A stretch of DNA of 64,000 nucleotides from Allonocardiopsis opalescens (GCF_003002095.1 NZ_PVZC01000010.1:186001-250000), one strand, 5' to 3'. Numbered from the stretch's first letter, positions 53,205 through 61,282 are shown. Numbers and translations: made by a program. The notes: generated by a model from the letters alone, not told the origin.

Positions 53205-54052
53205 GCTCTGAACCCGGCGGTGGGCCGCCCGACATGAACACCGTCGTCGGCTCGCACGACCTCCTGCTGGTCACCCTGGACACCCTGCGCTACGACGTCG
53301 CGGCCGAACTGGCCGCGCACGGCCGCACCCCCGTGCTGGCCCGGCTGCTGCCCGGCGGCCGCTGGCAGCGCAGGCACGCCCCGGCGAGCTTCACCTATGC
53401 CTCGCACCTGGCGATGCTGGCCGGCTTCCTGCCCACCCCGGCCGAGCCCGGCCCGCACCCGCGGCTGTTCGCCGCCGCCTTCCCCGGCAGCGCCACCACC
53501 TCGCCGCGCACCTGGGTGTTCGACGCGCCCGACCTCGTCAGCGGACTGGCGGCGGCCGGGTACCACACCGTGTGCGTCGGCGGCACCGGCTTCTTCAACC
53601 GGCTCTCGCCACTGGGCTCGGTGCTGCCGGGCATGTTCGCCGAGAGCCACTGGGAGCCGGAGTTCGGTGTCACCGAACCCGACTCCCTGCGCCACCAGGT
53701 GCGCCGTGCCGCCGAGGCGGCCGCCGCCGCCCCGCCCGGCCGGCCGCTGTTCCTGCTGGTGAACGTCTCGGCGCTGCACCAGCCGAACTGGTTCCACCTG
53801 CCCGGCGCCCGCGCGTCGGACGGCGACTCCCTCGCCAGCCACGCCGCCGCGCTGGAGTACGTCGACCGAACCATCGGCGGCCTGTTCGCGGCGGCGTCCT
53901 CGCGCGGGCGGCCCTGCTTCGCCATCGTCTGCTCCGACCACGGCACCGCCTACGGCGAGGACGGCTACACCGGCCACCGCCTCGGCCACCCCTCGGTGTG
54001 GACGGTGCCCTACGCCGAGTTCACCCTCAGACCCCGGGAGGCCGCCGGATGA
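53192..54052 (+). CDS. STM4013/SEN3800 family hydrolase (alkaline-phosphatase superfamily)
   Basis: 286 residues. The metal-site pattern of sulfatase/phosphoglycerol-transferase-like enzymes is present: Asp30 in LLVTLDTLRYDV, a candidate Thr/Ser nucleophile in ASFTYASHLAMLAG (Thr68 or Ser71), ASP-His in VCSDHGTAYGED (249-250) and a further His in GYTGHRLGH (262/266). No signal peptide or membrane anchor, unlike most phosphoglycerol transferases, so it works in the cytosol. AGGGAG is 5 bases before the ATG. The stop overlaps the next start (ATGA). Confidence 0.9.
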   Translation: MHALSSEPGGGPPDMNTVVGSHDLLLVTLDTLRYDVAAELAAHGRTPVLARLLPGGRWQRRHAPASFTYASHLAMLAGFLPTPAEPGPHPRLFAAAFPGSATTSPRTWVFDAPDLVSGLAAAGYHTVCVGGTGFFNRLSPLGSVLPGMFAESHWEPEFGVTEPDSLRHQVRRAAEAAAAAPPGRPLFLLVNVSALHQPNWFHLPGARASDGDSLASHAAALEYVDRTIGGLFAAASSRGRPCFAIVCSDHGTAYGEDGYTGHRLGHPSVWTVPYAEFTLRPREAAG

Positions 54053-55392
54053 CCCTGCCGCTCGCCGACGGCCGCACCGCGGCCGAGACCGATCCCGACT
54101 CCCCCTACCGGCACTACGTCTACGCCTATCCGCACAAGACCGCCTACGAACGGCTGCCCGAGCAGCCCGCGCTGGCCGAGGTCTGGGCCGCCGAGCCCAC
54201 CGGCGCCCTGGCCCTGTACCTGCACATCCCGTTCTGCGAGATGCGCTGCGGCTTCTGCAACCTGTTCACCCGCGCCCTGCCGCCGGCCGAGACGGTCACC
54301 CGCTACCTGGACGCCCTGGCCCGCGAGGCCGAGGCGGTGCGGGCCGCGCTGCCCGGCGCCGCCTTCGCCCGCGCCGCCCTGGGCGGCGGCACCCCCACCT
54401 ACCTGTCCGCCGCCGAGCTGCACCGCGTCTACGACCTCGCCGAGCAGGTCTCGGGCACCGAGCTGTCCGCGCTTCCCGTCTCGGTCGAGACCTCCCCGGC
54501 CACCGCCACCCCCGACCGCCTGGAGGTGCTGGCGGCACGCGGCGCCACCCGGATCAGCATCGGCGTGCAGAGCTTCACCGACGCCGAGGCGCACGCCGCC
54601 GGGCGGCCGCAGCACCGCGCCGAGGTCGACCGCGCGCTCGCCGCGATCCGGGCGCACGCCCCCGCCGCCGGGCTCAACATCGACCTGATCTACGGCATGG
54701 CGGGCCAGACCGCCGCCGGCTGGCGGTACTCCCTGGACACCGCGCTGGAGTGGAACCCCGAGGAGCTGTACCTGTACCCGCTGTACGTCCGGCCGAAGAC
54801 CGGCCTGGCCCACCGCGGCGCCGAGTGGGACGACCAGCGGCTGCGCCGCTACCACGAGGGCCGCGAGCACTTGCTGGCCGCCGGCTACCGCCAGGTCTCG
54901 ATGCGCATGTTCCGGCGCGCCGAGCTCCCGCCCGACGAGGGCCCCGCCTACTGCTGCCAGACCGACGGCATGGTCGGGCTGGGCTGCGGCGCCCGCTCCT
55001 ACACCGCCGGGCTGCACTACTCCCACGACTACGCCGTCAGCGTCCGCGAGGTCCGCACCATCCTCGACGACTACCTGGCGCGGCCGTCCTTCGAGCGGGT
55101 CGAGCGCGGCTTCCGGCTCGACACCGGCGAGCGGCGCCGCCGCCACCTGCTGCAGTCGCTGCTGCAGGCCGAGGGCGTCGCGCTCGCGGCCTACCGCGGC
55201 CGCTTCGGCGGCGATCCGCGCGAGCACTTCGCCACCGAGTTCGCGGAGCTCCGGGCGCGCGGCTGGCTGGCCGCCGAGCGGGCCGGCCGGCTCGCCCTCA
55301 CCGAGACCGGGCTGGCCTACTCCGACACGGTCGGCCCGATGTTCTTCTCGCCCCTCGTCCGGCAGCGGATGGAAGGGCACACCGTCCGGTGA
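54049..55392 (+). CDS. STM4012 family radical SAM protein (HemN/HemW-like)
   Basis: 447 residues. The 4Fe-4S/SAM site is CEMRCGFC (Cys63, Cys67, Cys70) inside YLHIPFCEMRCGFCNLF. The following segments mirror the coproporphyrinogen dehydrogenase/HemW fold: LGGGTPTYLSAAELHR, SVETSPATATPDRLEVLAAR, RISIGVQSFTDAEAHAAGRP, GLNIDLIYGMAGQTAAGWRY and LYPLYVRPKTGLAHRGAEW. The C-terminus has a HemN-like winged-helix region (ELRARGWLAAERAGRLALTE). Its place in the operon argues against a simple heme role. The ATG overlaps the hydrolase stop. Confidence 0.92.
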   Translation: MTLPLADGRTAAETDPDSPYRHYVYAYPHKTAYERLPEQPALAEVWAAEPTGALALYLHIPFCEMRCGFCNLFTRALPPAETVTRYLDALAREAEAVRAALPGAAFARAALGGGTPTYLSAAELHRVYDLAEQVSGTELSALPVSVETSPATATPDRLEVLAARGATRISIGVQSFTDAEAHAAGRPQHRAEVDRALAAIRAHAPAAGLNIDLIYGMAGQTAAGWRYSLDTALEWNPEELYLYPLYVRPKTGLAHRGAEWDDQRLRRYHEGREHLLAAGYRQVSMRMFRRAELPPDEGPAYCCQTDGMVGLGCGARSYTAGLHYSHDYAVSVREVRTILDDYLARPSFERVERGFRLDTGERRRRHLLQSLLQAEGVALAAYRGRFGGDPREHFATEFAELRARGWLAAERAGRLALTETGLAYSDTVGPMFFSPLVRQRMEGHTVR

Positions 55393-56264
55393 ACGCGCTG
55401 ACCATCCTGTACCGGGGGCCGCTGGCCAGCTGCGACTACGACTGCCCCTACTGCCCCTTCGCCAAGCGGCGCGACTCCCCCGCCCAGCTGCGCGCCGACC
55501 GCGCCGCCCTGGCGCGCTTCACCGCCTGGGTCGCCGACGCGCCGCGGACGCTGCCGGACACCGCGGTGTCCGTGCTGTTCACCCCGTGGGGCGAGGGGCT
55601 GGTGCGCTCCTGGTACCGGCGCGCCATCGCCGAGCTGAGCCGGCTGCCGCACGTGGAGCGGGTGGCGATCCAGACCAACCTCAGCGGCCGCACCGCCTGG
55701 CTGGACGAGTGCGAGCTGGACACGGTGGCGCTGTGGACCACCTACCACCCCGGCCAGGTCGCCCGCGAGCGCTTCCTCGCCCGCTGCGCCGAACTGCTGG
55801 AGCGCGGCGTGCGGTTCAGCGTGGGCGTGGTCGGCCTGCCCGGACACCTCGCCGAGGCCCGCGCGGTGCGGGCCGCGCTGCCCCCCGAGGTCTACCTGTG
55901 GGTGAACGCCGCCGAGGGGCACCGCTACACCGACGCCGAGGCGGCGCACTGGCAGGCCCTCGACCCGCTGTTCCACCTCAGCCGGCACCCGCACCCCAGC
56001 CGGGGCCTGCCCTGCCGCACCGGCCACACCGTCGTCTCCGTCGACGGCGAGGGGGCGGTGCGCCGCTGCCATTTCGTACCCGAGCCGCTGGGCAGCCTCT
56101 ACGACGGCTCCTTCGCCGCCCGGCTCGCCCCGCGCCCCTGCCCGCTGGAGCGGTGCGACTGCCACATCGGCTACGTCCACCTCGAACCGCTGGACCTCTA
56201 CGACGTCTTCCGCGGCGGCGTACTGGAACGCATCCCGGCCGGCTGGCCGGCACCGCCCGGCTGA
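55389..56264 (+). CDS. STM4011 family radical SAM protein
   Basis: 291 residues. The radical SAM triad is CDYDCPYC (Cys15, Cys19, Cys22) in LYRGPLASCDYDCPYCPFAK; downstream SAM-fold elements include VLFTPWGEGLVRSWYRRAIA and RVAIQTNLSGRTAWL. The C-terminal part carries six further cysteines (PCRTGH, RRCHFV, RPCPLERCDCHIGY) that could bind an auxiliary iron-sulfur cluster, as in SPASM/twitch enzymes. The GTG overlaps the preceding stop (GTGA). Last gene of the cluster; a 481-base non-coding region follows. Confidence 0.9.
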   Translation: MNALTILYRGPLASCDYDCPYCPFAKRRDSPAQLRADRAALARFTAWVADAPRTLPDTAVSVLFTPWGEGLVRSWYRRAIAELSRLPHVERVAIQTNLSGRTAWLDECELDTVALWTTYHPGQVARERFLARCAELLERGVRFSVGVVGLPGHLAEARAVRAALPPEVYLWVNAAEGHRYTDAEAAHWQALDPLFHLSRHPHPSRGLPCRTGHTVVSVDGEGAVRRCHFVPEPLGSLYDGSFAARLAPRPCPLERCDCHIGYVHLEPLDLYDVFRGGVLERIPAGWPAPPG

Positions 56265-56745
56265 GACCGGTCCCGTCGGCGGCGAGGCGCCCTCGGGCCG
56301 ATCGCACCTCGGGGTCCTCCATCCCCTGGGCCGGCCACATCCTCGGGATCCCCCGCCCTCGGAGCCGGCCGCACCTCCGGGGCCTCCGCCACGCGTCCCG
56401 TCGCACCCGGCCGGTCGCCACCAGAAAGGTCCCTGTCGCAGACCCTCCACCCGCCGGAGACACCCTCCACGACGGTCCCGTCACGACAGGCGACCGCCGC
56501 CGCGGGCCCGCACCGGCGCGACGCCGCCCGCCCGACCGCGAGGCGCCCCCGCACCGCCCTCCTGAACCCGCCCGGCCCCGACACCGGTTCCGATCAACTC
56601 CGTCCCCGCCCCCGCGCAGCCCCCTCCCGCCCGGGGGGAGCACCCCGACACCAGTCTTTCGCGTCGGGGTGCGCCGGGGCGAGTGCTACCGGCCGGTTGT
56701 GGATATCTTCGGGGCCGGGCGGTCGGCCTGTGGACGGGCCGGAGG
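56265..56745. other. 481-base non-coding region, C-rich on the plus strand
   Basis: No gene is supported. The plus strand is clearly C-rich and G-poor; by my count 56521-56580 has 36 C and 16 G. There are loose repeats of CCTCGGG-like words near 56290-56370. The bias suits a Rho-dependent termination zone downstream of the STM401x operon. A hairpin closes the region at 56640-56672. Confidence 0.5.
56640..56672. terminator. Hairpin between STM4011 and the MFS gene
   Basis: GCACCCCGAC (56640-56649) pairs perfectly with GTCGGGGTGC (56663-56672) with a 13-base loop. It is 74 bases past the MFS stop (minus strand) and could also stop plus-strand read-through. Confidence 0.6.
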
Positions 56746-58020
56746 TCAGTCGACGGCGCGGGCGGCCACCAGCCGGTCGGCGCGCAGCCACACCGGGATG
56801 AAGGCCAGGGCCAGGGCGACGGCGGCAAGGCCGCCGGCGACCAGCGGCAGCCACAGCTCGATCCGGCCCAGCCAGCCGCCGGCCAGCGCGCCGAGCGGCA
56901 TCAGCCCCCAGCCCAGCGTCCGGCGCAGGCCGATGACCCGGCCCAGCAGGGCGTTGGGCACCAGCAGCTGCAGCACCGACTGCTGCGCCACGTTGAACAG
57001 GGTCACCCCGAAGGCCGAGGCGGCCAGCAGCACGGCGGCCACCGCCATGTGGGTGCTCAGCCCGGCGGCCGCCACCGACGCCCCGGTCAGCAGCACCGCG
57101 GCGGCGGTCACCGGTCCGCGCCCCCAGCGCCCGGTCAGTCGCGACGCCACCAGCGAGCCGGCCAGCGCCCCCAGCGCCGTGCAGGCGAGGAAGAGGCCGT
57201 AGCCGGCCGGCGGCACGCCGAGCACCTGCTGCGCGAACAGCACCAGCACCGCCATGCCCATGGTGAACACCACGCCCAGCAGTGAGCCCGCCGCCATCAG
57301 GCCGCACAGCACGCGGTGCCGCAGCGCGTAGCGCAGCCCCTCGGCCAGGTCGCCGCCGAAGCTGCGGGGCGCGGCTCCCGCCGCCGGGCGCGCGGCGGGC
57401 CGCGGCAGCGCGAGCACGGCGAGGGCGGCCAGGGCGTAGGCGCCCGCGTTGGCCAGCATCGGCGCCGCGGCCAGCAGTGCGAACAGCACGCCGGCCAGCG
57501 GCGCGCCGCCGAAGTCCTCGACGACCACCCGGGTGCCCTCCAGCCGCCCGTTGGCGCGGTCGAGGCGGGTGCGCGGCACGATCTCGGGCACGATGGCGCG
57601 GGCGGCGCTGTCGTGGAAGGTCTCCGCGGCCACCAGCAGCACGGTGGCGGCGTACAGGGCGGCGATGGTGGCGTGGCCGCTCACCAGCAGCAGGCCGAAG
57701 GCCAGTGCCACGGCCGCGCGCACCGCGCCGGACAGCACCATCGCGGTGCGGCGCGGCAGCCGGTCGGCGACCACCCCGGCGGGGATGCCCAGCAGCAGCC
57801 ACGGCAGGTAGCGCGCGGCCAGTACTCCGGCGACCAGCAGCGGGTCGGCGGTGAGCCCGGCGGCGATCAGCGGCAGCGCGACGAACAGCACGCCGTCGGC
57901 AAGGTTGCTGATCGAGAAGGAGAACCACAGCCGGCCGAAGCCGGCGCCCAGCCCGCGCGAGGGCGCCGCCGGGCGCGCGGGCGCCCCGGCCGCGGCCGCG
58001 GGACCTCCCTCGCCGCTCAT
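56746..58020 (-). CDS. MFS transporter (drug/siderophore exporter-like)
   Basis: 424 residues with about 12 helices. Landmarks are FSFSISNLADGVLFVALPLI, ARYLPWLLLGIPAGVVADRL with PRRTAMVLSG (motif A-like), IVPEIVPRTRLDRANGRLEG and VALFNVAQQ-type late helices. It resembles the EntS/MFS_3 exporter group; the substrate is unknown. The ATG overlaps the stop of the upstream ArsR-type gene (ATGA), so regulator and exporter are translationally coupled and under the same operator. Confidence 0.9.
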   Translation of the reverse strand: MSGEGGPAAAAGAPARPAAPSRGLGAGFGRLWFSFSISNLADGVLFVALPLIAAGLTADPLLVAGVLAARYLPWLLLGIPAGVVADRLPRRTAMVLSGAVRAAVALAFGLLLVSGHATIAALYAATVLLVAAETFHDSAARAIVPEIVPRTRLDRANGRLEGTRVVVEDFGGAPLAGVLFALLAAAPMLANAGAYALAALAVLALPRPAARPAAGAAPRSFGGDLAEGLRYALRHRVLCGLMAAGSLLGVVFTMGMAVLVLFAQQVLGVPPAGYGLFLACTALGALAGSLVASRLTGRWGRGPVTAAAVLLTGASVAAAGLSTHMAVAAVLLAASAFGVTLFNVAQQSVLQLLVPNALLGRVIGLRRTLGWGLMPLGALAGGWLGRIELWLPLVAGGLAAVALALAFIPVWLRADRLVAARAVD

Positions 58021-58643
58021 CTGTGCTCGCCCCGGTCGTCCCGCTCCGGTCCGCCGGACGCGTCCAGCACGGGGAAGCCGCTGAGCTGCACCTCCACCCG
58101 GCGCGCCGCGGGCTCGTCGCGGCCGTGGGTGCGCTCGCGCCAGCGGTCGAGCACCGCGAACAGGTCGTCGCGCAGCTCCGCCAGCTCGTCGGGGCGCAGG
58201 TGCAGGAAGCTGGACGCCTCCACCCCGCCGTCCCATTCGGGGTGGTGCTGCGCCTCGGCCTTCCACCGCTCCAGCCGCCGCAGCCGGTTGCGGTGCCACT
58301 CTCCGAGCACCAGCCGGGCGGCGTCGCGGGTGGCCTCGGAGCGCATGAACGCGTGGCCGCTCATCGAGGTGCCGCCCGGAGGCGTCCGCCACCAGCGCTC
58401 CCGGCCGCCGGGGTGGTCGGGGTCCTCCTCGATGAAGCCGTAGCGGGCCAGCTGCCGCAGGTGGTAGCTGGTGGCGCCGCTGCTCTCGCCCAGGCGGCGC
58501 GCCAGCCGACTGGCGGTGGCCGGGCCGTGGGCGTACAGCGCGTCCCACAGCTGGACGCGCAGCGGGTGGGCGAGGCCGTGCAGCGCCGTGGCGTCGATCT
58601 CGCGGCGCTCGGGCGCGGACGGGGCCGCGGGGTCCTGGCTCAT
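58017..58643 (-). CDS. ArsR-type winged-helix repressor
   Basis: 208 residues. An ArsR-like winged helix (about 15-95) has GLAHPLRVQLWDALYAHGPA, SRLARRLGESSGATSYHLRQ and LARYGFIEEDPDHPGGRERW; the rest is a helical, charged domain (WHRNRLRRLERWKAEAQHHP onward) like the YdfF/helical-extension group of DNA-binding proteins. No metal-site cysteines of the classical ArsR kind are visible, so the effector is probably not a metal. The ATG at 58643 is 8 bases downstream of a predicted -10, giving a very short leader. It probably represses itself and the exporter. Confidence 0.88.
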   Translation of the reverse strand: MSQDPAAPSAPERREIDATALHGLAHPLRVQLWDALYAHGPATASRLARRLGESSGATSYHLRQLARYGFIEEDPDHPGGRERWWRTPPGGTSMSGHAFMRSEATRDAARLVLGEWHRNRLRRLERWKAEAQHHPEWDGGVEASSFLHLRPDELAELRDDLFAVLDRWRERTHGRDEPAARRVEVQLSGFPVLDASGGPERDDRGEHR

Positions 58644-58650
58644 GACCGCC

Positions 58651-58679
58651 ACACTATCCAAAGGTTTCTTTGCAATCAA
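58651..58679 (-). promoter_or_regulatory. Predicted promoter of the ArsR-MFS operon
   Basis: TTGATT (complement of 58674-58679) and TAGTGT (complement of 58651-58656) are exactly 17 bases apart on the minus strand. Transcription would start a few bases before the ATG at 58643, so the mRNA is nearly leaderless. Confidence 0.55.
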
Positions 58680-58691
58680 TGCTTTGCATTG
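58659..58691. promoter_or_regulatory. Two adjacent inverted repeats over the ArsR promoter
   Basis: CAAAG-GTTT-CTTTG (58659-58672) lies between the -35 and -10, and CAATGC-TTT-GCATTG (58677-58691, perfect 15-base palindrome) abuts and overlaps the -35. Their position and symmetry make them strong operator candidates for the encoded repressor. They also lie 100 bases before the divergent NADAR gene. Confidence 0.6.
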
Positions 58692-58789
58692 AACTCTCCG
58701 CGCCCGCGGCCCGCGTGCCGCCCCTCCCGGACGGCCCCGGCACCGAAATCCGCTCGCCTTCCGCCGGCGGCGGCTGCCAGGCTGCCGCC

Positions 58790-59383
58790 ATGCAGACCCC
58801 CGGCACCGAGGACCCGGCCCGTGCCCGCACCCGCGACGAACTCGCCCGGCTCGTCGCCGCCGGAACGCGGGTGAAGTGGCTGATGTTCTGGGGCCACCGG
58901 CCGCGGCGCGACGGCTCGATCGGCCCGGGCGCGCTCAGCCAGTGGTGGCCCGCGTCGTTCACCGTGGACGGCGTGCGCTACGGCAGCGCCGAGCACTGGA
59001 TGATGGCGGGCAAGGCCCGCCTGTTCGGCGACGAGCCCTCGCTCGCGGCCGTACTCGCCGCCCGCACGCCGGCCGAGGCCAAGAAGCTCGGGCGGCTCGT
59101 CCGCGGCTTCGACGAGGCTCGGTGGGCCGCCGCCCGCTTCGAGCTGGTCGTCGCGGGCAACACCGCCAAGTTCGGCCAGGACCCCGCGCTGCGCGCCTAC
59201 CTGCTCGGCACCGGCGCCCGGGTGCTGGTCGAGGCGAGCCCGCTGGACCGCGTATGGGGCATCGGGCTCGCCGCCGACGACGAGCGCGCCACCGACCCGG
59301 CCCGGTGGCGCGGCGCCAACCTGCTCGGCTTCGCGCTGATGGAGGCGCGGGCCCGCCTGGCCGCCCGGGCGCCGGACCGCTAG
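58790..59383 (+). CDS. NADAR-family N-glycosidase-like protein
   Basis: 197 residues beginning MQTPGTEDPARARTRDEL. NADAR/YbiA signatures are WLMFWGHRP, GALSQWWPASFTVDGVRYGS with AEHWMMAGKARLFGD, ELVVAGNTAKFGQDPALRAY, SPLDRVWGIGL and WRGANLLGFALM. YbiA/RibX-type members cleave N-glycosidic bonds of early riboflavin intermediates; other NADAR proteins act on ADP-ribose or NAD derivatives. Which applies here is unknown. Its TAG stop shares CTAG with the stop of the convergent DUF1266 gene. Confidence 0.9.
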   Translation: MQTPGTEDPARARTRDELARLVAAGTRVKWLMFWGHRPRRDGSIGPGALSQWWPASFTVDGVRYGSAEHWMMAGKARLFGDEPSLAAVLAARTPAEAKKLGRLVRGFDEARWAAARFELVVAGNTAKFGQDPALRAYLLGTGARVLVEASPLDRVWGIGLAADDERATDPARWRGANLLGFALMEARARLAARAPDR

Positions 59384-60126
59384 CGGAACGGCAGGTGCCG
59401 CCACGGGCTGTGCGGATGCGACATCAGCACCTGGTGCGGTACCAGCACCGACTCGTACCACAGCCCGAAGGAGTCCTCGTCGAAGCGGAGCAGCCGCCCA
59501 AGCGCGTACCCGGACGAGAAGTCCGGCCAGGAGGCGTAGAAGCGGCGGCACTGCTCCCCCGCGCGCAGCGCGTACGCCTCCGCGGCGCGGTGATCGCAGT
59601 ACCGGGCGGCCACCCCCCAGCGCGCCATGTTCACCGCGCGTCCGAAGTCGTAGCCGATCACCTCGGTGACGTAGCCGTGCGGCGGCAGCAGCCCGTCGGC
59701 GCGGAAGCGGTGCTCGTAGCGCTCGACGCGCTCGGCGACCGCCCGCAGCTCCGCTTCGCGCCCGGGGCCGGTCCGCTGCGCGGCGCACCACTGCGCGATC
59801 GCCCACTGCCACAACTGCGCGTCGGCGCGCCCGCCGTAGCGGTGCGCGGCCTGGACGCGCAGCCGCAGCACCAGGGTGGCGTCGGGGTCGCCGCCGTCGT
59901 CGGCCACCAGCGCCTCGGCCTGCTCGCGCCATTCCTCGGGCGAGGTGATGCCCCAGCTCTCCGCCAGCTGCTCGCGCCGGCCGGCCTCGGTGTCGGCCGG
60001 GTCGGTGAAGCTGTTCCACGGCGCGCCGGTGTACACGGCCAGGTGCGCGCCGCACGCCATGGCGTGCGCGACGGGCCCGTAGAGGGGCCCCTGCGGAGCC
60101 GCGGTCAGCCGGTTGTGCTCGGACAC
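59380..60126 (-). CDS. DUF1266 protein
   Basis: 248 residues, soluble. The core shows ESWGITSPEEWREQAEALV, QWAIAQWCAAQ, VIGYDFGRAVNMARWGVAAR and YCDHRAAEAYALRAGEQCRR, then FYASWPDFSSGYALGRLL, a pattern of the DUF1266/YbeU-like family. Function unknown. GTG start (VSEHNRLTAAPQ) with GGGGGA upstream. The stop codon overlaps the NADAR stop by 3 bases on opposite strands. Confidence 0.85.
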   Translation of the reverse strand: MSEHNRLTAAPQGPLYGPVAHAMACGAHLAVYTGAPWNSFTDPADTEAGRREQLAESWGITSPEEWREQAEALVADDGGDPDATLVLRLRVQAAHRYGGRADAQLWQWAIAQWCAAQRTGPGREAELRAVAERVERYEHRFRADGLLPPHGYVTEVIGYDFGRAVNMARWGVAARYCDHRAAEAYALRAGEQCRRFYASWPDFSSGYALGRLLRFDEDSFGLWYESVLVPHQVLMSHPHSPWRHLPFR

Positions 60127-60318
60127 GGGTCCCCCATCCTGTGCGCGGCGGTGCGCCGATCATAGGAGTTCCGCGACGTCCCACACCGGTCAAATCGTGC
60201 GCATCACCTCGCGACCTGGCCGGGCTGCCTCTAGGATCGGCGCGCGGGCGTTGTGCCGCGTGCCCGAGCCACCTCGCACCCGCCCCCCGACCCCCAGTGA
60301 CGAACGGACAGCGACCGG

Positions 60319-61227
60319 ATGCCCACCGACCTCATCATCGGCTTTCTCACGTTGCTCGCCCTGGAGATCGTCCTCGGCATCGACAACGTGGTCTTCATCT
60401 CGATCCTCGCCAACAAGCTGCCCGAGCACCAGCGCGCCAGAGCGCGCAACATCGGCCTCGGCCTCGCTCTGGGCACCCGTGTCCTCCTGCTGCTCGGCAT
60501 CTCGTGGGTGGTGGGCCTGACCGCCACGATCTTCTCGCTGCCGTTCGAGCTGCCGCACGACGCCCACGAGATATCAGGACGCGACCTGATCCTGCTCGGC
60601 GGCGGCCTGTTCCTCCTCGGCAAGGCCACGTTCGAGATCCACGAGAGCCTGGAGGGCGAGGAGGGCCACGCCGGCAAGAAGGTCGCGGCCTCCTTCGGCG
60701 CCGTCATCGTGCAGATCCTGCTGCTGGACATCGTCTTCTCCCTCGACTCGGTGATCACCGCGGTCGGCATGGTCGACGAGATCTGGGTCATGATCGCGGC
60801 CGTCATCATCGCGGTGATCGTCATGCTCATCTCGGCCGGCCCGCTGAGCAGGTTCGTGCACGAGCACCCCACCGTGAAGATGCTGGCGCTGTCGTTCCTG
60901 CTGCTGATCGGCCTGATGCTGGTCGCGGAGAGCTTCGACGTGCACGTGCCCAAGGGCTACATCTACTTCGCGATGGGCTTCTCGGTGGTGGTCGAGCTGC
61001 TCAACCTGTGGATGCGCAGGAAGCGCGAGCCGGTGCAGCTCAAGCAGCGCTACTCCGAGGAGAACGCCGAAGTGCTCACCCACCTCGCCAATGTCGCGGC
61101 GCGCGGCGCCTCGGGCGGCACCGCCCCGGCCGCCGGCACCGACGCCCCGTCCAGTGGCGCCTCCCCCGCCGAGGGCACCGGCGACGACGGCACCGCCCGT
61201 CCCGACCCCGACAAGCCGACCGGCTGA
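60319..61227 (+). CDS. TerC-family membrane protein
   Basis: 302 residues with seven or so helices. The two family Asp motifs are present: LEIVLGIDNVVFISILANKL and LLLDIVFSLDSVITAVGMVD. TerC proteins are linked to tellurite resistance and, in Bacillus, to metalating exported Mn2+ enzymes. The last 45 residues are a disordered Ala/Gly/Pro/Asp tail. The upstream 190 bases show TAGGAT as a possible -10, but no convincing -35 and no yybP-ykoY riboswitch features. A 16-17 bp hairpin follows. Confidence 0.9.
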   Translation: MPTDLIIGFLTLLALEIVLGIDNVVFISILANKLPEHQRARARNIGLGLALGTRVLLLLGISWVVGLTATIFSLPFELPHDAHEISGRDLILLGGGLFLLGKATFEIHESLEGEEGHAGKKVAASFGAVIVQILLLDIVFSLDSVITAVGMVDEIWVMIAAVIIAVIVMLISAGPLSRFVHEHPTVKMLALSFLLLIGLMLVAESFDVHVPKGYIYFAMGFSVVVELLNLWMRRKREPVQLKQRYSEENAEVLTHLANVAARGASGGTAPAAGTDAPSSGASPAEGTGDDGTARPDPDKPTG

Positions 61228-61246
61228 CCGCCGCCCGGCGAACGGG

Positions 61247-61282
61247 CCGAGGGCGCACCGGGAGTTCCCGGTGCGCCCTCGG
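61247..61282. terminator. Terminator after the TerC gene
   Basis: CCGAGGGCGCACCGGG (61247-61262) pairs with CCCGGTGCGCCCTCGG (61267-61282) around AGTT. Very stable, 19 bases after the stop; also positioned to stop minus-strand transcription from the sugar porter gene. Confidence 0.8.

Noticed and set aside
54049-55392. Annotating STM4012 as the heme enzyme HemN/HemW
   Set aside because: Although the fold is HemN-like, it is locked into the STM401x operon and best fits that family; the heme gene here is the separate ferrochelatase.
60127-60318. yybP-ykoY manganese riboswitch before the TerC gene
   Set aside because: TerC genes often carry one, but I could not find the conserved paired elements; only a possible -10 TAGGAT is seen.
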